From JALHST01 sp038316335 (lineage in GTDB: Bacteria; Bacteroidota; Bacteroidia; Flavobacteriales; Flavobacteriaceae): DNA of 64,000 nucleotides. The notes beneath the pieces were generated by a model. It worked only from the letters and a program-made list of their open reading frames with translations, had not been told where the DNA came from and ran no database searches. The DNA is taken from positions 1-64,000 of the forward strand of contig JBBQAM010000015.1 in NCBI GenBank assembly GCA_038316335.1, read 5' to 3'. Shown piece after piece: positions 6,833 to 16,129 of this stretch. A program made the position numbers and the translations under genes. Numbering within the stretch: the stretch's first letter is position 1; each line of letters opens with the position of its first letter.

Positions 6833-9088
6833 ATGGGCGAGAATATTTATGTTTTCATGATTGCCGCCTTGGCAATCTTAGCAATAACAGATTTAGTTGT
6901 TGGCGTAAGTAACGATGCTGTGAATTTTTTGAATTCCGCAATTGGCTCAAAGGCTGTTTCCTTTAAGACCATCATGGTGGTTGCCAGCGTAGGTATCGCA
7001 TTTGGTGCATTATCTTCGAGTGGGATGATGGAAGTGGCCCGCAAAGGTATTTTCAATCCAGGAGAATTTGTGTTTGCCGAGATTATGATCATTTTCATGG
7101 CCGTAATGATTACCGACATTCTCTTACTTGATTTTTTCAATACGCTCGGAATGCCAACATCTACTACGGTTTCCATTGTCTTTGAACTTCTAGGATCGGC
7201 GGTTGCCATATCGATGATCAAAATCATGGGATCGGATCTCGGCATTTCACATTTGGCCGATTACATAAATACCGAGAAAGCTACAGAAATTATTTTTGGG
7301 ATTTTACTATCGGTCGTCGTTGCATTTACCGCCGGAGTGTTGATTCAATTCCTTACTAGACTCTTTTTGACCTTTAAATTCGAAAAAAAACCAAAATGGG
7401 TCGGGGCGATTTTCGGGGGTTTAGCAGTGAGCTCCATCATTTACTTTATTGTTGTAAAGGGGCTTAAAGGCGCTCCTTTTTTCGACGGATTGGTGGCAGA
7501 TTTAATTTCAGGCAACCCAATGACATTTATTGTGTTGAATTTTGTCCTATGGTCTGTAATTTCATGGGTGTTGACCTCTTTTTTAAAGGTGAATATTTAC
7601 AAGTTTATCATTATAATGGGAACTTTTGCTCTTGCCATGGCCTTCGCCGGCAACGATCTTGTTAATTTCATAGGTGTTCCACTTGCTGCCTACCAATCAT
7701 TTATGGATTGGCAGAGCTCAGGAATTTTGGCGGCTAATTATAATATGCAGGGATTGGCCTCGGCCGTCCATACGCCTACTTATTTATTACTACTATCGGG
7801 CTTGGTGATGATATTGACACTCTGGTATTCATCAAAGGCCAGAAATGTTGTCAAGACCAGTGTAGATCTCTCAAGGCAGGATGAAGGCGAGGAACGATTT
7901 CAACCGAATTTTCTATCACGGCAAATCGTCAGATTCAGCATCGCCACCTCCGAAAGCTTTTCACGCATTATGCCACTAAGCCTTCAAAAGAAGATCGATG
8001 CTCAATTTCATAAGCCCTATGTATATACGCCAAAAAGCCTAGCTCTTAATTTACCTGCCTTTGACTTGGTGAGAGCGTCGGTCAACTTGATGATTGCAAG
8101 CGTATTAATTTCTCTTGCCACATCGATGAAGCTTCCATTATCGACTACCTACGTTACGTTCATGGTTGCCATGGGATCTTCCCTCGCCGATAGGGCATGG
8201 GGTCCTGAAAGTGCCGTTTACAGGGTCGCAGGGGTCTTAAATGTAATTGGAGGTTGGTTTTTTACGGCATTAATTGCTTTTATAGCCGCCGCCTTTATTG
8301 CCATAATTATCTTCTATGGCGGATTTTTTGCCATCATAGTTTTATTGGTCTTGGCTTTTTTGTTGATTGGAAAAAACTATATAACACTCAATAGAAAAAT
8401 CAAGGAAGGTATCCTCGAAGAAAAACTTGAAAAAGCCGAAAGCCGATCGATTATAGGGGTCATTGATGAAAGTACCGCGAATATTACCATGGTGGCCCAT
8501 CGAGCGAATAAAATATATAGCCAGTGCATCGAAGGTCTTGCCAAACATGATTTAGACATGCTTAAAAAAAGCAGAAAGGGCATATCCAAGTTGAACAAGG
8601 AAATAGAAGACCTTAAGGACAATCTTTTTTATTTTATAAAAAATCTAGAAGACCCAACCGACAACACAAGTAATTTTTACATTACGATTTTAAGCTACAT
8701 ACAAGACATGACACAATCGCTGGATTATATATCAAAAGCCAGCCACAAGCACGTTCATAACAACCATAAAAAATTACGTTTTAATCAAGTGCGCGATCTT
8801 AGGGAGACCGGGGAATATATTAATGATTTTTATATCAATATAAAATCGATATTCGATAATAAAACATACGATGAGCTTACTTCATTAATAATTGGTAAAC
8901 AGGATCTCTTGAATAAACTTGATGAGAAAATCCAAAAACAAGTTGCCCGCACTAGGGCCGATGAATCAAGTCCGAAAAACACAGCGCTTTATTTTAGCCT
9001 TCTTCTAGAGACAAAGGATCTTTTGGTGGCTACCATGAATCTTTTGGAGACCTATGATCAACATGCCAATAAGAAAAACCCCATATAA
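6833..9088 (+). CDS. PiT-family inorganic phosphate transporter with PhoU-like cytosolic tail
   Basis: 751 residues. Low-affinity phosphate (metal-phosphate) symport across the inner membrane. Two PiT signature halves are visible: the first around VGVSNDAVNFLNSAIGSKAV and GMPTSTTVSIVFELLGSA, the second around AFAGNDLVNFIGVPLAA and MKLPLSTTYVTFMVAMGSS. About 11-12 membrane segments fill residues 1-525. The remaining 220 or so residues are hydrophilic and helical (charged heptads, repeated KASHKHVHNNHKK-like stretches), resembling a fused PhoU-type regulatory domain. Bacterial PiT proteins are often 400-500 residues, so the tail explains the length. No separate phoU gene is adjacent. Confidence 0.9.
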   Translation: MGENIYVFMIAALAILAITDLVVGVSNDAVNFLNSAIGSKAVSFKTIMVVASVGIAFGALSSSGMMEVARKGIFNPGEFVFAEIMIIFMAVMITDILLLDFFNTLGMPTSTTVSIVFELLGSAVAISMIKIMGSDLGISHLADYINTEKATEIIFGILLSVVVAFTAGVLIQFLTRLFLTFKFEKKPKWVGAIFGGLAVSSIIYFIVVKGLKGAPFFDGLVADLISGNPMTFIVLNFVLWSVISWVLTSFLKVNIYKFIIIMGTFALAMAFAGNDLVNFIGVPLAAYQSFMDWQSSGILAANYNMQGLASAVHTPTYLLLLSGLVMILTLWYSSKARNVVKTSVDLSRQDEGEERFQPNFLSRQIVRFSIATSESFSRIMPLSLQKKIDAQFHKPYVYTPKSLALNLPAFDLVRASVNLMIASVLISLATSMKLPLSTTYVTFMVAMGSSLADRAWGPESAVYRVAGVLNVIGGWFFTALIAFIAAAFIAIIIFYGGFFAIIVLLVLAFLLIGKNYITLNRKIKEGILEEKLEKAESRSIIGVIDESTANITMVAHRANKIYSQCIEGLAKHDLDMLKKSRKGISKLNKEIEDLKDNLFYFIKNLEDPTDNTSNFYITILSYIQDMTQSLDYISKASHKHVHNNHKKLRFNQVRDLRETGEYINDFYINIKSIFDNKTYDELTSLIIGKQDLLNKLDEKIQKQVARTRADESSPKNTALYFSLLLETKDLLVATMNLLETYDQHANKKNPI

Positions 9089-9368
9089 AATAGTATATCG
9101 ATGTCTAAAATGACGTATCACCAAACGTCGAAGGAATAATTCGTTTTGAAGTGTATACCATCGTGCGATTCATCATTTCTTAATATTACTTTTTAAAATA
9201 CGTCTCGCACGACATTCATGATAATCGAACCATAATTAGAAAGCAAACGGTTCTAGAGAATTGCATTTCAGGATTGTTTGGGTCATAAGTTAGCGTGAAA
9301 CGTAGCGAAAATCAGTTGATCTATCTTATTGAAAATGATTATCTTTCTAGTGAAAAATCGTCGTTTCT
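9089..9368. other. Intergenic region with an inverted repeat
   Basis: No gene seen. TCGTGCGA (9161-9168) and TCGCACGA (9205-9212) form an 8-bp inverted repeat with a 36-bp spacer. TATCTTTC, a near -7 box, lies 18 nt before the next gene's ATG. No clear terminator for the phosphate transporter. Confidence 0.4.
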
Positions 9369-10091
9369 ATGACAAAGTATCTGTGTTTCGTATTGTTTTT
9401 AGCATGTTGCCAACAGGTCGCCAGCCAAGAAATTTCAGGGGACGCCCTATTAGAAAAAGCCATTGCATATCATGATCCCCAGAATATATGGCCCTCATTT
9501 AAAGGCAACCTTCAAATTACCACAAACTCCCCAGATGGGAGCAGTCGTATACGAGATATTTCCTTAGATCTTCCAGATCAATACTTTAAACTGACAACCA
9601 CTTCCGAACAGCATAAAATCGAACAAGTAATTGACCACGGGAAATGCAGCTTTACCTTGAATGGTAGTCAGAATATCTCAGAGGAGGATACCAAAAAACA
9701 TAAGCTCGATTGCGAAAGGGCAACTACGATGAAGAATTACTATACCTATCTTTATGGACTTCCCATGAAGCTTAGGGATCCAGGCACGCATATCGATCCC
9801 AAAGTCGAACTCAGGAAATTTAAGGGTAAGGAATATTTGGTGCTTAAAGTAAAATATGACGAAGGCGTTGGAAAGGATAGCTGGTATTTTTATTTCGACC
9901 CAAAATCATATGCCTTGGAGGTTTACCAATTTTACCATGATGAAACAAAAAACGATGGGGAATATATTCTTTTAAGTGCCCTTGAGAACGCCTTCGGCAT
10001 CAAAATGCCGAAATCAAGGGCCTGGTATCTCAACAAAGAAAACAAATATCTCGGCACCGATGTTTTGGTCAAAGTATCCACATTCCAATAG
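9369..10091 (+). CDS. Secreted DUF6503-type protein of unknown function
   Basis: 240 residues. The N-terminus (MTKYLCFVLFLACCQQVASQ) is a signal peptide, possibly a lipoprotein signal because of the Cys pair. The mature part begins with LLEKAIAYHDP, a motif I associate with the DUF6503 family common in Flavobacteriia, and continues as a beta-rich fold (KFKGKEYLVLKVKYDE, SWYFYFDPKSYALEVYQFYHDE) reminiscent of outer-membrane lipoprotein-sorting proteins. No catalytic motif seen. Monocistronic by spacing. The family assignment is from memory and moderately sure. Confidence 0.75.
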   Translation: MTKYLCFVLFLACCQQVASQEISGDALLEKAIAYHDPQNIWPSFKGNLQITTNSPDGSSRIRDISLDLPDQYFKLTTTSEQHKIEQVIDHGKCSFTLNGSQNISEEDTKKHKLDCERATTMKNYYTYLYGLPMKLRDPGTHIDPKVELRKFKGKEYLVLKVKYDEGVGKDSWYFYFDPKSYALEVYQFYHDETKNDGEYILLSALENAFGIKMPKSRAWYLNKENKYLGTDVLVKVSTFQ

Positions 10092-10224
10092 GGCAATTTC
10101 GCTATTCTCCATCTACCCTTTTGCTAGCAGGAAAAGGAAATCCTACATTCACATTTTAACAAAAATTTGATTCAGGCCATTTTGAATATTGTTGTACCTT
10201 GATGCGTGTTCATCTGCATTGTTT

Positions 10225-10647
10225 ATGGTTGTAACGGGGCTTCAAAAATTACTCGCCGAACATCATCTTGATATCGGACGATTTCTATTTTATGAAGGTA
10301 TTGTGATTATTGAAATTCATGAAGGTGTTCACGTAACCTTTGAAGCTGCTGAAAATCCTTTTTACCTGATGGAACAACAATACGGAAGGGAAAAACCCGT
10401 AGTTTACATATCCCACCGCATTCATTCCTATTCTATTGACCCCATCGGATTTTACAATGGCCTCTACAAGCAATTTCCCAATCTCGTCGCATTCGCGATC
10501 GTATCCCAAAATAGACGCAGAAGAATGTTCGCCAAGTTCGAAAAGCTTTTAGTAAAAAAGCCAATGGAGGTATTTAATACCTTGGAATCGGCCTTTAAGT
10601 GGGCCGAAGAACAACGTTCAAAAAGCATGGGGAACATTCAAGTGTAA
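10225..10647 (+). CDS. STAS/SpoIIAA-like protein of unknown function
   Basis: 140 residues, cytosolic. The pattern FLFYEGIVIIEIHEGVHVTFEAAE, a predicted helix, then PVVYISHRIHSYSIDP resembles the alternating beta/alpha of SpoIIAA-like (STAS/SEC14-like) proteins found in Flavobacteriia; the C-terminus has FNTLESAFKWAEE, also typical. The frame is open upstream to a TTG at 10189, but the ATG at 10225 better fits the fold's start. No partner gene is adjacent. Function unknown. Confidence 0.7.
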   Translation: MVVTGLQKLLAEHHLDIGRFLFYEGIVIIEIHEGVHVTFEAAENPFYLMEQQYGREKPVVYISHRIHSYSIDPIGFYNGLYKQFPNLVAFAIVSQNRRRRMFAKFEKLLVKKPMEVFNTLESAFKWAEEQRSKSMGNIQV

Positions 10648-10811
10648 AGGGCAAAATAGCGTTATTAAATACTATAGGCCAATCCCTTCAAGTTCGTCCC
10701 AATAGTTGAATGTCATTTACGATCCCGAAGAATCATCGGTGAATTTCATCAAAAGAATATTAATGGATACCCTTCGGAAATCTAAAATAAACACCGGGAG
10801 CGCATCACTAA

Positions 10812-11396
10812 CTACCTATAAAAATTCATCTCGTCAAGATAGTTCCATACTGCCTCCGGAAGCATGGGGCGGATATTTTTACCTGCCTTGTGCTGCTTTC
10901 TAATAAAGGTGGAGGAAATTTCCATGATGGGTGCCGCTATCCTATGAATTTTTGGATGGTTCTTGAATTGCTCGCTTAGTTCACCTTCTGAAATTCTTGG
11001 ATAGAGATAGATATGATAGTTTTGTAGGATGACCTCATAGTTTTTCCATTTATGAAAGCTCTTCAGATTATCCTCCCCCATAATTAAGCTAAATTGATGA
11101 TACTTGGCGTATTTTTCTTCCAAATAGAGCAACGTATTGATCGTATAATTCGGCTTCGGTAGCTCAAACTCAATTTTGCTAGCTTTCAATTTTGGATAGT
11201 CCTTCGTGGCCTCAAAGACCATTTGATAGCGGTGATGGTCTTCCAACATTGAATTCTTGATTTTAAACGGGCTCTGGGGGGTGATTATAAACCAGACTTC
11301 ATCGAGGTCTGAAAATTCGACCATAAAGTTAGCGATGACCATGTGGCCAATGTGAATGGGATTAAACGTGCCGAAGTATAGCCCAATCTTTTTCAC
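10812..11396 (-). CDS. nadD: Nicotinate-nucleotide adenylyltransferase
   Basis: 194 residues. It transfers AMP to nicotinate mononucleotide in NAD synthesis. Nucleotidyltransferase motifs are present: GTFNPIHIGHM (residues 9-19, the (T/H)xGH site) and ISSTFIRKQ near the C-terminus. The start ATG overlaps the gmk stop by 4 bp (ATGA), indicating translational coupling. Last gene of the yicC-gmk-nadD group. Confidence 0.95.
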   Translation of the reverse strand: MKKIGLYFGTFNPIHIGHMVIANFMVEFSDLDEVWFIITPQSPFKIKNSMLEDHHRYQMVFEATKDYPKLKASKIEFELPKPNYTINTLLYLEEKYAKYHQFSLIMGEDNLKSFHKWKNYEVILQNYHIYLYPRISEGELSEQFKNHPKIHRIAAPIMEISSTFIRKQHKAGKNIRPMLPEAVWNYLDEMNFYR

Positions 11397-12007
11397 GAAT
11401 CGTCATTTTGCTTGGTATTTTCAGGCTTTGCACGTTGTGGGTCGACAAATTCCCTAACCAATTGATATGCCTCCTCTAAGGCCGTATCCAAATCATAGTT
11501 CTTGATGATCTTATCGAATTGCGGTGCGGTTGCGAGTTCGACCGAAGCTTTGGCAATACGCATATTTATTTTATCGTCGCTTTCGGTACTGCGTTTCTTA
11601 AGTCGTATTTTTAATTCGTCAACACTTGGAGGCTTCACAAAAACAGCCAATGTATCATTTGGAAACTTCTTTTTAATTCGGAGTCCGCCTACGACGTCTA
11701 TATCGAAAATCACATTTTTACCCTGGGCCCTTAATCGTTCAACTTCACTTTTGAGGGTTCCATAGAAGTTATCGCGGTATACTTCTTCCCATTCTAAAAA
11801 ATCTTCATTCTTGATATGTTTCTTGAATTCAGAAACGGTCATGAAGTAATAGTTTTCCCCATTCGTTTCCTTTCCACGTCGTGCCCTCGAAGTAGCGGAA
11901 ACCGAAAACTCCAAATTTAATTCAGGCTTGTCCAAAAGGTGGTGTACTATGGTTGTTTTACCACTACCGGAAGGAGCCGCGAAGATGATTAGTTTGCCAC
12001 CTTTCAT
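11393..12007 (-). CDS. gmk: Guanylate kinase
   Basis: 204 residues. Phosphorylates GMP to GDP. The P-loop APSGSGKTT (residues 11-19) and the GMP-binding signature SATSRARRGKETNGENYYFM are clear. It overlaps nadD by 4 bp and lies 113 bp downstream of yicC. The C-terminal tail is short and charged, within normal length. Confidence 0.96.
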   Translation of the reverse strand: MKGGKLIIFAAPSGSGKTTIVHHLLDKPELNLEFSVSATSRARRGKETNGENYYFMTVSEFKKHIKNEDFLEWEEVYRDNFYGTLKSEVERLRAQGKNVIFDIDVVGGLRIKKKFPNDTLAVFVKPPSVDELKIRLKKRSTESDDKINMRIAKASVELATAPQFDKIIKNYDLDTALEEAYQLVREFVDPQRAKPENTKQNDDS

Positions 12008-12120
12008 TCGTTTCTTTACTGGTTTATTGGTTATTAGGAATTTTGCTTGAATTCTAAACTATCTGATTCGTACTTCAATTTTATATTTTTTGCCATCGTT
12101 CAAAGCCTGCCGCCTGCCTT

Positions 12121-12978
12121 CTAAAGCACATTCAACATTTGCTCCTTGATTTTTTCAAGCTCATCCTTCATCTGCACCACGAGTTGCTGCATTGGCGCAT
12201 AGTTGGCTTTTGATCCGATGGTATTTATCTCGCGTCCGATTTCCTGCGTAATGAACCCTAGCTTTTTTCCATTGGAGTCTTCCGATTTTAAAGTCTTGGC
12301 AAAGTAGTCGAGATGATTGGCCAAGCGAACCTTTTCCTCTGTTATATCATATTTTTCAAGATAGTAGATGAGCTCTTGTTCAAACCGATTGGTGTCGACG
12401 TCGATCTTGAGGTCGTTTACGGCTTTTTCAAGTCGCTCCCGAATGGTTGCCGTGCGATCGGGATCCATTTTTAAGACCATTGCCAACAGATCTTGTAAGA
12501 TTGCTATGCGTTCTATGAAATCATTTTCAAGTACACTCCCCTCTTCGGAGCGAAATTTGTTTATTTCTATTAAAGCCTCCTGCAACGCCAACTGGATCAC
12601 CTTATATTCTTCCTCATCCAAATCTTCCCGCGCAGTTATAAGGGCATCGGGTAATCGCAAGGCCATTTCGAGCAGACGAACATCATCCCCATCGGCGATG
12701 GCCCTAAGGCGTTCCATATAGTGTCGTACGGCAGCTTCATTAATCTCAGCAGAAGTTTCTCCTCCGGTAAACTCCACATAAAGCCCAAAGTCAATTTTGC
12801 CACGTTCCAAGGAACTAGCGATTACCTTTCGCAGTTCCAATTCCTTTTCCCGATAGGAAGAGGGCATACGGGCATTTAAATCCAAACTTTTGCTATTGAG
12901 CGATTTAAGCTCTATCGTAATTTTTTTAGCAGGAAGTTGTATTACGTGTTTCCCGAATCCGGTCATGGATTGAATCAT
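12121..12978 (-). CDS. yicC: YicC/YloC family endoribonuclease
   Basis: 285 residues from the ATG at 12978; an in-frame TTG three codons upstream is less likely. The family hallmark MIQSMTGFGK opens the protein, followed by ELKSLNSKSLDLNARMP, and the C-terminal DUF1732 region has KLGFITQEIGREINTIGSKAN. YicC proteins are metal-dependent RNases that act on small RNAs in E. coli. Placement directly upstream of gmk is conserved in many bacteria and supports the call. Confidence 0.93.
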   Translation of the reverse strand: MIQSMTGFGKHVIQLPAKKITIELKSLNSKSLDLNARMPSSYREKELELRKVIASSLERGKIDFGLYVEFTGGETSAEINEAAVRHYMERLRAIADGDDVRLLEMALRLPDALITAREDLDEEEYKVIQLALQEALIEINKFRSEEGSVLENDFIERIAILQDLLAMVLKMDPDRTATIRERLEKAVNDLKIDVDTNRFEQELIYYLEKYDITEEKVRLANHLDYFAKTLKSEDSNGKKLGFITQEIGREINTIGSKANYAPMQQLVVQMKDELEKIKEQMLNVL

Positions 12979-13007
12979 AGTAGGCAATTAAATTGGTGCA
13001 AAGGTAA

Positions 13008-13367
13008 TTAAAATCTACTGCTATTTTTTGGATTCCCATTTTTATCAAATCGCTTGTTAAGCTGGGTTTCGCACCAGTATATTCCAATACCGACGCCTAT
13101 TAACATAGAGAACAGGGCAATAATGGCCGAGGTTTTTGGAAATAAAAAATAGGCTCCTAGACTAATCACCAAAAGTACCCATCCCAAGTAGATCAGCATT
13201 TTTGCCCCAAGGTTATTGGCATAGTCCCAGATTTCCTGGCTGGCCATGCTCCTACGCGTGCGATACCCATAGATGTGATTGATCTTCTTAGGAGGAAAAC
13301 ATCGCAAAAGTAATCCACAGAACAAAAACACCAAGCTTGTCAGGATGGTCCCAAAAAAAAGCTCCAA
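13008..13367 (-). CDS. SdpI-family membrane protein
   Basis: 119 residues with three membrane segments (about 3-22, 57-75, 81-99). The cytosolic signature GYRTRRSMASQEIWDYAN between segments 1 and 2 is characteristic of the SdpI family, named for the Bacillus immunity protein to the SdpC toxin. Most homologues outside Bacillus have no toxin partner, and none is visible here. The only fitting start is TTG. It is 10 bp downstream of a DUF1080 gene on the same strand and may be read through from it. Confidence 0.82.
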   Translation of the reverse strand: MELFFGTILTSLVFLFCGLLLRCFPPKKINHIYGYRTRRSMASQEIWDYANNLGAKMLIYLGWVLLVISLGAYFLFPKTSAIIALFSMLIGVGIGIYWCETQLNKRFDKNGNPKNSSRF

Positions 13368-13377
13368 ATCAACAGAA

Positions 13378-14196
13378 TTACAATTCCCTTACCCAAATAT
13401 TGCGGTAGCTTACACGACTATTGTCCCCATGGTCTTGCAACAATAAAGGGCCTTTCCCGTGAGGTGGGTTCTTTGGCCATCCTATATAAGGGGTCGTTCC
13501 TTTGATTTCGACATGGTCTTGGATCAGCACCCCATTCTGAATGACAGTGATGGTGCCCGATTTAATCTTGCCGCCTTCCGCATTAAACTCAGGGGAATGA
13601 TAAATAATATCATAGGTATTCCAATCGCCCGTTGGTACCGAGGCCATCGCCAAGGGTACATGTTGTTTATAGATAGACCCCACTTGACCATTGACATACG
13701 TAGGATTGTCGTTTTGGTCCAAAACCTGTACTTCGTAGATACCGTTTAAGAAGATACCGCTATTACCGCGGTGTTGTCCCTCACCATTGATCTCCTTTGG
13801 GGACTGCCACTCGATATGTAGTTGAATATCCCCAAAATTCTGCTTGGTCTGGATGTCCCCGGTCTTGTCGTTAACGGTCATACTTTTATCCTTGTTCACA
13901 TGCCATTTCGCTGCAGTGCTATCCTTTGACGTTATCCAACCATCAAGATTGCTCCCGTCAAAAAGCACGATGGCATCGCTTGGCGGTGCCCCATTGGCCC
14001 CTGGTTTTACTACCGGTACTTTTGGCTCATAAAATTCAGTAGCCTCTGGTTCCGTTGGTTCCTCACCCGTATATTCCTCATAAACGATTACCTCGTCTTT
14101 AATGGGTTTAGGTGCTTCCATCGTGTCGGTTTTTGGTTTTTCCTGGCATGCGAAAATAAATAGGGCCATTGCAGGTAAAAGATACTGTTTTTTCAT
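13378..14196 (-). CDS. DUF1080 (3-keto-disaccharide hydrolase family) lipoprotein, copy 1
   Basis: 272 residues. Lipoprotein signal ending FIFACQEK, then an acidic Pro/Glu-rich linker (about 25-70) and one DUF1080 domain (about 75-272), a concanavalin-like beta-sandwich. Visible landmarks: IVLFDGSNLDGWITSKD, DIQLHIEWQSP, GNSGIFLNGIYEVQVLDQ, GPLLLQDHGDNSRVSYRNIWVREL. Family members act on 3-keto-glycosides, cleaving the bond after C3 oxidation. The lipid anchor places it in the periplasm or on the surface. It lies 53 bp downstream of a second DUF1080 gene, in one probable operon with the isomerase at 15019. Confidence 0.9.
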   Translation of the reverse strand: MKKQYLLPAMALFIFACQEKPKTDTMEAPKPIKDEVIVYEEYTGEEPTEPEATEFYEPKVPVVKPGANGAPPSDAIVLFDGSNLDGWITSKDSTAAKWHVNKDKSMTVNDKTGDIQTKQNFGDIQLHIEWQSPKEINGEGQHRGNSGIFLNGIYEVQVLDQNDNPTYVNGQVGSIYKQHVPLAMASVPTGDWNTYDIIYHSPEFNAEGGKIKSGTITVIQNGVLIQDHVEIKGTTPYIGWPKNPPHGKGPLLLQDHGDNSRVSYRNIWVREL

Positions 14197-14249
14197 TTTT
14201 GTGACTGTTGTTTAGGTATGTGTATAAATGTTGGTTTTTTTAAGGGCAT

Positions 14250-15008
14250 TTATAATTCCTTGATTTTTATGTCCTTGAACGAAACCATATTTCCATGGTC
14301 CTGTAGTCCGATTTTCCCGGTCGTATATTTTGCAAAATCTTCCCAACCAGCGAATTTCGATTTGGCGACCATGTCACCCCATTCCGGATTATTCACGGGA
14401 AAATCTACAATCTCCACGCCATTTAAGACCACACTACCTTTGTTGGTCTTATGGTTGATCTTCAAAATCATGGTATTCCATTCCCCTACCGGATTTGTTA
14501 CATCTTTTGAAGGGGGCACCATATCATATAGGGATCCTGCCTGATGTGTGGTCCCAGCCTTTGCATCAGGATGCTTTTCATTGTCTAATACTTGAATTTC
14601 CGGTCCTGTCTGATAAGCTTCAGAAAGGGTTGGGATTTCTTTCACTCCCCAAAAAACGCCACTGTTGCCCGCTTCGGATATCTTCCAATCTAACGAAAGT
14701 TCAAAATCGGTATACTCCTTGTCAGACACCAAATTATAGGCCTCCCCTTCTTTGCGATCCTTTGGTGGGTACAAAACCATTGCCCCATCCTCGATTTTCC
14801 ATACATCAGGTACATCCCCCCCATTGTAAAGGTGCCATCCATCAAAGTTGCTGCCATCAAACAACACCGTCCAGTCCCCACTATCGGTTATAGTATCGGG
14901 TGATTCGGCAACACTCATATCAGTATCGGCTTCATTTGGTTTTTCGGTCTTGTTTTTGCATCCAAAAACAATAAGCGCCATAACGGCAAAAAGTGCTAAA
15001 TTTTTCAT
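14250..15008 (-). CDS. DUF1080 (3-keto-disaccharide hydrolase family) lipoprotein, copy 2
   Basis: 252 residues. Lipoprotein signal ending IVFGCKNK, short acidic linker, then a DUF1080 domain (about 45-252) with WTVLFDGSNFDGWHLYNGGD, DFELSLDWKISEAGNSGVFW, GPEIQVLDNEKHPDAKAG and KIGLQDHGNMVSFKDIKIKEL. It shares the fold and key QDHG/EIQVLD motifs with copy 1 but has a longer insertion and a different linker, so it is a diverged paralogue, probably of different substrate range. It starts 10 bp after the TIM-barrel gene stop, suggesting coupled expression. Confidence 0.9.
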   Translation of the reverse strand: MKNLALFAVMALIVFGCKNKTEKPNEADTDMSVAESPDTITDSGDWTVLFDGSNFDGWHLYNGGDVPDVWKIEDGAMVLYPPKDRKEGEAYNLVSDKEYTDFELSLDWKISEAGNSGVFWGVKEIPTLSEAYQTGPEIQVLDNEKHPDAKAGTTHQAGSLYDMVPPSKDVTNPVGEWNTMILKINHKTNKGSVVLNGVEIVDFPVNNPEWGDMVAKSKFAGWEDFAKYTTGKIGLQDHGNMVSFKDIKIKEL

Positions 15009-15018
15009 TTGTTTAATT

Positions 15019-16071
15019 TTATATTCCTAATATTTTCTTTAATACGGTCTTATCGATTTCGGCACCTGCAAAATCATCAAACGTCTTTTCGGTCGCCTCT
15101 ATGATATGGTCATTAATAAAAATGGCCCCTTCCCGCGCACCTTGTTCAGGGCTTTTTATACAACATTCCCATTCCATAACGGCCCATACATCACAACCAT
15201 ATTGCGTCAACTTTGAAAAAATGGTCTTAAAATCGATCTGCCCATCCCCAAGGGAACGGTATCGACCTGCCCGATTGCCCCAATCATTGTACCCCCCGAA
15301 AGCTCCTTTTTTTCCCGTTGGGTTGAATTCAGAATCCTTTACATGGAATGATTTAATAAATTCGTGATAAAAATCGATGTATTCGATGTAATCGAGCTGT
15401 TGCAATACAAAGTGGCTAGGGTCATACAAAATATTAACCCGCTTATGATTGCCAGTAGCTTCTAAAAAGCGTTCGAAGGTATCCCCATCATGCAGGTCCT
15501 CGCCGGGATGTATTTCATAGCAAACGTCTACGCCTTCTTTGTCAAAATGATCCAATATTGGTAACCAGCGCTTGGCCAGTTCGGCAAAACCCATCTCTAC
15601 TAATCCTGCAGGCCGTTGTGGCCATGGGTGCATCGTATGCCAGAGCAAAGACCCGGAAAAAGTGGCATGAGACTTGATTCCCAAACGACGACTTGCGGTA
15701 GCCGCCTTCTTAACCACATCGACCGCCCAGGCAGTTCGGGCCTTGGGATTGTTCTTGACACTATCTGGTGCAAAATTATCGAACATTAAATCATAAGCCG
15801 GGTGCACCGCGACCAACTGACCTTGCAAATGTGTTGAAAGTTCGGTGATTTCCAGGCCATACGAATTGATCTTTCCCTTTAATTCATCACAATAGGTTTG
15901 ACTATCCGCGGCCTTGTCCAAATCGATCAAAAAGCCTTCCCAAGTGGGTATTTGAATTCCTTTGTACCCTAGGTCCGATGCCCATTTGCACATCCCGTCC
16001 AGGGTATTGAAAGGTGCCTTACTATCTACAAACTGCGCTAAGAATACTGCTGGTCCCTTGATTGTCCTCAT
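15019..16071 (-). CDS. Sugar phosphate isomerase/epimerase-like TIM-barrel protein (cytosolic)
   Basis: 350 residues, no signal peptide. AP-endonuclease-2-type TIM barrel: GYKGIQIPTWEGF, VCYEIHPGEDLHDGD, VNILYDPSHFVLQQLD, IKSFHVKDSEF, WAVMEWECC supply the Glu/Asp/His metal ligands expected for the fold. Such proteins catalyse isomerisation, epimerisation or, in 3-keto-glycoside pathways, elimination or keto-sugar isomerisation. It is first in a minus-strand operon with two DUF1080 lipoproteins and divergent from a GMC oxidoreductase, so a role in keto-sugar processing is inferred. Confidence 0.85.
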   Translation of the reverse strand: MRTIKGPAVFLAQFVDSKAPFNTLDGMCKWASDLGYKGIQIPTWEGFLIDLDKAADSQTYCDELKGKINSYGLEITELSTHLQGQLVAVHPAYDLMFDNFAPDSVKNNPKARTAWAVDVVKKAATASRRLGIKSHATFSGSLLWHTMHPWPQRPAGLVEMGFAELAKRWLPILDHFDKEGVDVCYEIHPGEDLHDGDTFERFLEATGNHKRVNILYDPSHFVLQQLDYIEYIDFYHEFIKSFHVKDSEFNPTGKKGAFGGYNDWGNRAGRYRSLGDGQIDFKTIFSKLTQYGCDVWAVMEWECCIKSPEQGAREGAIFINDHIIEATEKTFDDFAGAEIDKTVLKKILGI

Positions 16072-16129
16072 ATTGAAAATTTACTGTATTTAATTGAAAA
16101 AAGTCTTGAGTTCGTTTTGATAATTAAAT

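Noticed and set aside
14495..14893. 132-codon ORF on the plus strand opposite the second DUF1080 gene
   Set aside because: Antisense shadow of a well-supported DUF1080 gene; composition (Cys/His/Pro-rich) is typical of an antisense reading.
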